NCBI GenBank assembly: GCA_020064725.1
Contig: JAGTWJ010000001.1
Span: 4,154,001 to 4,218,000 of the forward strand
From: Drechslerella dactyloides
Lineage: Eukaryota > Ascomycota > Orbiliomycetes > Orbiliales > Orbiliaceae
DNA: 64,000 bases
Direction of reading: 5' to 3'
Of the stretch, positions 61,641 through 64,000 are shown one piece after another (the first letter of the stretch is position 1; each line of letters opens with the position of its first letter). A model generated the notes under the pieces. The model ran no database searches, had not been told where the DNA came from, and saw only the letters and a list, made by a program, of their open reading frames with translations. The translations under genes were made by a program, and so were the position numbers.

Positions 61641-61724
61641 TAGAGATTTATATATATAAATTAAAACTACTAAAAATAATAAAAAACTATAATATATTTT
61701 ATATATCTTTATTAAAATTATATA
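61641..61724 (+). pseudogene. Ty3/gypsy integrase end fragment
   Basis: Reads YKLKLLKIIKNYNIFYISLL followed by KLY, matching the family segment in which YxLxLP, MKIHxVFHVSLL and PY occur just before the chromodomain. Helitron-like element 4 interrupts it. Confidence 0.7.
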
Positions 61725-62273
61725 TGCCCGACTGTAAAGGAGGGAGGCTGAATGAACTCCCCGGTATCTCCGAGCCAGTTTTTTTTTACCAAATTTTGCA
61801 AGGATAATAGCCTGACAAAAATATGTTATTTCTTAGCATCCTTAGTATACAGCTACAAATATAGCCACATTTAAAATTAGTAATAAATAAATAAATAAAT
61901 ATAGCACAATACAATAACACAAAATAAATTAAAAATAAATTATAAATTATTATATAATATTTTAGGTTTACCCCCACAATATATAATTTAATTAAATAAT
62001 TATAGAGATATTCCACTTTTAATTTCAAAAAGTAAGTTTTAATAAAATATCCTATATAAAAAACAACTTAGAAAAAATAAAAATAAAAAAATAAAATAAA
62101 AAAAATTAATTAACAATAAAAAATTAATTAAAATAAAAAAATAAACATAAAAATGAATTATTAAAAAATTTTAAAAAAATAGTTAAAATAATTAATTAAA
62201 AGATAATTAATAAAAAATAATGAACAACACCAGCTTTACAGTCGGGTTTAAGTGGTGCAGCGCACCCTTCTAG
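61725..62273 (+). mobile_element. Short Helitron-like element 4
   Basis: A plus-strand, 549 bp non-coding element between A and T. It starts TGCCCGACTGTAAAGGAGGG and ends with CTTTACAGTCGGG, hairpin GGTGC-AGC-GCACC and CTTCTAG. It shares its outer 100 bp with element 2 and differs by deletion inside. It is inserted between the gypsy integrase end and the chromodomain. Confidence 0.72.
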
Positions 62274-62521
62274 TAATAAATAAATTATACCTAGAATCTT
62301 TTAAACCATTAACAATCAAAATAAAAAAAGATAAAAAATAAAAAATTAAGAAAATATTAGATAAAGTTAAATAAAAGAAAAAGTTTTATTCAAAAGAAAA
62401 GATTATATGATTTTTTATAAAATAGTAAAGATAATTTTTAATAAAAGTTTATAATAATTAATAGATAATTTATAACACATAGAGAAAATTATTAAAAAAA
62501 AATTTTAAAAAAAGAATTAGA
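62274..62521 (+). pseudogene. Ty3/gypsy chromodomain remnant
   Basis: With stops ignored it reads KVLFKRKDYMIFYKI and later LIDNL and KKFQKKN. This fits YLVKWKGY...NTWEP...NL...ELV.EF of chromodomains at the end of chromovirus integrases. The assignment depends on position as well as similarity. Confidence 0.5.
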
Positions 62522-62878
62522 CTAGAAGGCTGCTGGCGCAGCACTTAAACCTGACTGAACTGAAATAAACTCTTTCTGTGCTGCTTTCACAACCTTCTTT
62601 TCTATACTAATTCTTTCCCTACTGAACTAGTTCTAGTACCCTCCAAACTAAAACCCCTTAAAACCCCTCAAACCCAGATCTAAATATAAATTTTACTCAA
62701 AACCTTCTTAAAGAATCTTTAGTAAAATAGTTAAAATATATATTTAGTAAATTTGTTACTAAATAAGCTTAACAAAAACAACATATTTTAGGCTTTGTAT
62801 AAATATAGCAAATTGCAGTGTGTGCCAGATCAGGCGGCCAGTAGCTCAATAATAGTCCCCCTCCTATTCAGTCGGGCA
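62522..62878 (-). mobile_element. Short Helitron-like element 5
   Basis: A minus-strand, 357 bp element of the element-1 subfamily: the start is TGCCCGACTGAATAGGAGGG and the end has hairpin GCTGC-GCCA-GCAGC and CTTCTAG. Its interior (CTGCTTTCACAACCTTCTTT, CCTTAAAACCCCTCAAACCC) is much less AT-rich than elements 1 and 3, so it is the youngest or least mutated member. Confidence 0.72.
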
Positions 62879-62981
62879 TTTGAGAAAAAATTTATTATAT
62901 ATATGATAGACCAAAATATAATATAGTATTAAGGAAATCCCAAAAAAAAAAAAAAAATTAATAATAATTATAATTTATATA
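62879..62981. other. Unassigned AT-rich spacer
   Basis: Decayed DNA between Helitron-like element 5 and MITE M3, possibly the tail of the gypsy element. Nothing recognisable. Confidence 0.35.
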
Positions 62982-63230
62982 ACGTATTCCACAAGCGAGC
63001 GGACCACACAAGCGAGCGGACCACCCCATATAAACCAACACCCTACCAAAACACTTTTTATTGATAACTTAATCAATAATTAATTTAAAATTAGAATAAA
63101 ATTAATCTTGTTTATATAAACTATTACAAATCTAAAAATATTTTTTTAAATTTTTTTTATATTAAATTAAAGAAATATACAAGGGGGGTGGTCCGGTCGC
63201 TTGTCTGGTCCAGTCGCTTATTGTTGACGT
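62982..63230 (+). mobile_element. 249 bp MITE M3 with two different ends
   Basis: The third copy of the M element, TA-flanked and in the same orientation as M1, with one base different from M1. It abuts the TTA tail of LINE copy 3, so it inserted at a TA in that tail. Confidence 0.92.
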
Positions 63231-64000
63231 TATTATTATTATTATTATGAATCATACTGCATGCAACCTTTCGGTTATGGCAGGTGGAAGAAAATTAAAT
63301 ACAAAATGTGTATAAATGAAAATTAATATATATGTGTGTTTTCTCTGTTTCTTTTGTTATTAATTAATTAATTAGTTAATTAATTAATTTTGGATATTAT
63401 TTTAAAGATTTCTAATTTTTCTTAGTCTTTTTTTTTTGTTTTATCCTCTTTTTTTTAAGTGGATATGTTTTATATTATTTATAATGTTTATTTTTGCTGT
63501 TTATTGTAATTTGTCTTGCTTAATATTAATAATATTAATTGGTGGACTTTTAATTTTTTTTAAGATTATTTTATTTAATTTTATTATTAATATTAACTTT
63601 ATAATTGTCTTTTCTTTTAAAAAGTATTTTTATATTATTAAGATATTTTTTTATTTGTATTAATCTATTTTTAATAAATAATAATGTATTAAAATTAAAT
63701 AGTATTTTCCCTAATTTTTTTTTTCATTTTTCCTCTCTTTTTTTTATAATATTTATATTTTATAATAAGATATTTTGATATTTATATTATAATATTATAA
63801 TTATAATATTTATTTAGAATACTTAAATTTGGTATTTTATATAAATAATTATTAAATATGTTGTGTTCTATTTTTAATTGTGTTATTGATGAAATAAATT
63901 TAATATTGCTATTTTATAATATTTTATTTTTTTTAAATTTTAGTAAATTATTATAATTTATTTTTTTTTTATATTTTTATTATTGTTTTTACTATTTTAT
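63231..64000 (-). mobile_element. LINE copy 3, 3' end, runs off the window
   Basis: Starts with the TTA tract and the shared 3' block (GAATCATACTGCATGCAACC) and continues collinear with copy 1 through the C-terminal Cys/His region. It is more decayed than copy 1 in that motif. The rest lies beyond position 64000. Confidence 0.85.

Larger units (their letters stand above)
53749..62521 (+). mobile_element. Ty3/gypsy chromovirus remnant split by nested insertions
   Basis: With stops ignored, the plus strand reads in order a protease-RT linker, reverse transcriptase (54340-55000), RNase H (about 55090-55371 and 55715-55800), integrase core (56400-56799), integrase C-terminus (59615-59751, 61641-61724) and chromodomain (62274-62521). 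The order RT-RH-IN-chromodomain defines chromoviruses. Direct insertions are Helitron-like 3, pogo H (itself carrying M2), palindrome P2b, pogo I and Helitron-like 4; a GC-rich hairpin also sits at 56340. Without these about 3.3 kb of pol remains. No LTR was recognised. Decay is extreme. Confidence 0.75.

Noticed and set aside
24330..64000. The AT-rich half as mitochondrial DNA
   Set aside because: Extreme AT content and a GC-rich hairpin suggest it, but the content is nuclear-type LINE, gypsy, pogo and Helitron-like elements, and it is continuous with nuclear genes.

Overview
The window is nuclear DNA of a filamentous ascomycete (Pezizomycotina). Three things point there: gene families with fungal-type architecture (Yak1, two-domain biotin ligase, Tof1), many short spliceosomal introns of about 50-110 bp with GT...AG ends, and an abrupt change at about 24.33 kb from ordinary composition to an extremely AT-rich, stop-riddled stretch of decayed transposons. 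That decay (TAG for Trp/Gln codons, Asn for catalytic Asp) is what repeat-induced point mutation (RIP) produces. I see no tRNA, rRNA or CRISPR.

Region 1 (1-7138): no supportable gene. It is low-complexity DNA with poly-A runs and CAGG, AAGC, ATGT and GT microsatellites, probably a long intergenic or leader region.

Region 2 (7139-24142): six conserved genes whose exons I reconstructed. They are a TANGO2/NRDE-family protein (+), eIF3 subunit L (-), the DYRK-family kinase Yak1 (-), biotin-protein ligase Bpl1 (+), a secreted DUF7137-type membrane-anchored protein (-) and the replication-fork protection factor Tof1/Swi1 (-). They are unrelated housekeeping or regulatory genes. Two pairs converge with 3' ends 165-300 bp apart, and yak1 and bpl1 diverge from a 667 bp shared region.

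Region 3 (24330-64000): a nested transposon graveyard. It begins with a candidate LTR only 188 bp upstream of the tof1 start codon. It holds two essentially complete LINEs (Tad1-like; about 5.7 kb net; one on each strand) and the 3' end of a third. It also holds a Ty3/gypsy chromovirus split by five direct insertions, seven pogo/Fot1-like DNA transposons (about 1.89 kb when complete), four large palindromic MITE-like elements, three copies of a 249 bp MITE, and five short Helitron-like elements.

The most unusual feature is the shared end architecture of all the pogo-like elements and MITEs. Every terminal repeat is an 11-bp leader starting ACGT, followed by two direct boxes AAGCGANCG-x exactly 17 bp apart, with a TA target duplication. 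A short variable core (GACCA, AACAC, GATCA, CGCA, GACA or AGCAG) agrees at both ends of each complete element and between autonomous elements and matching MITEs. In the 249 bp MITE the 11-bp leaders at the two ends differ. The related palindromic MITE bodies carry different end codes. This looks like a family of parallel, exchangeable transposase-recognition codes.
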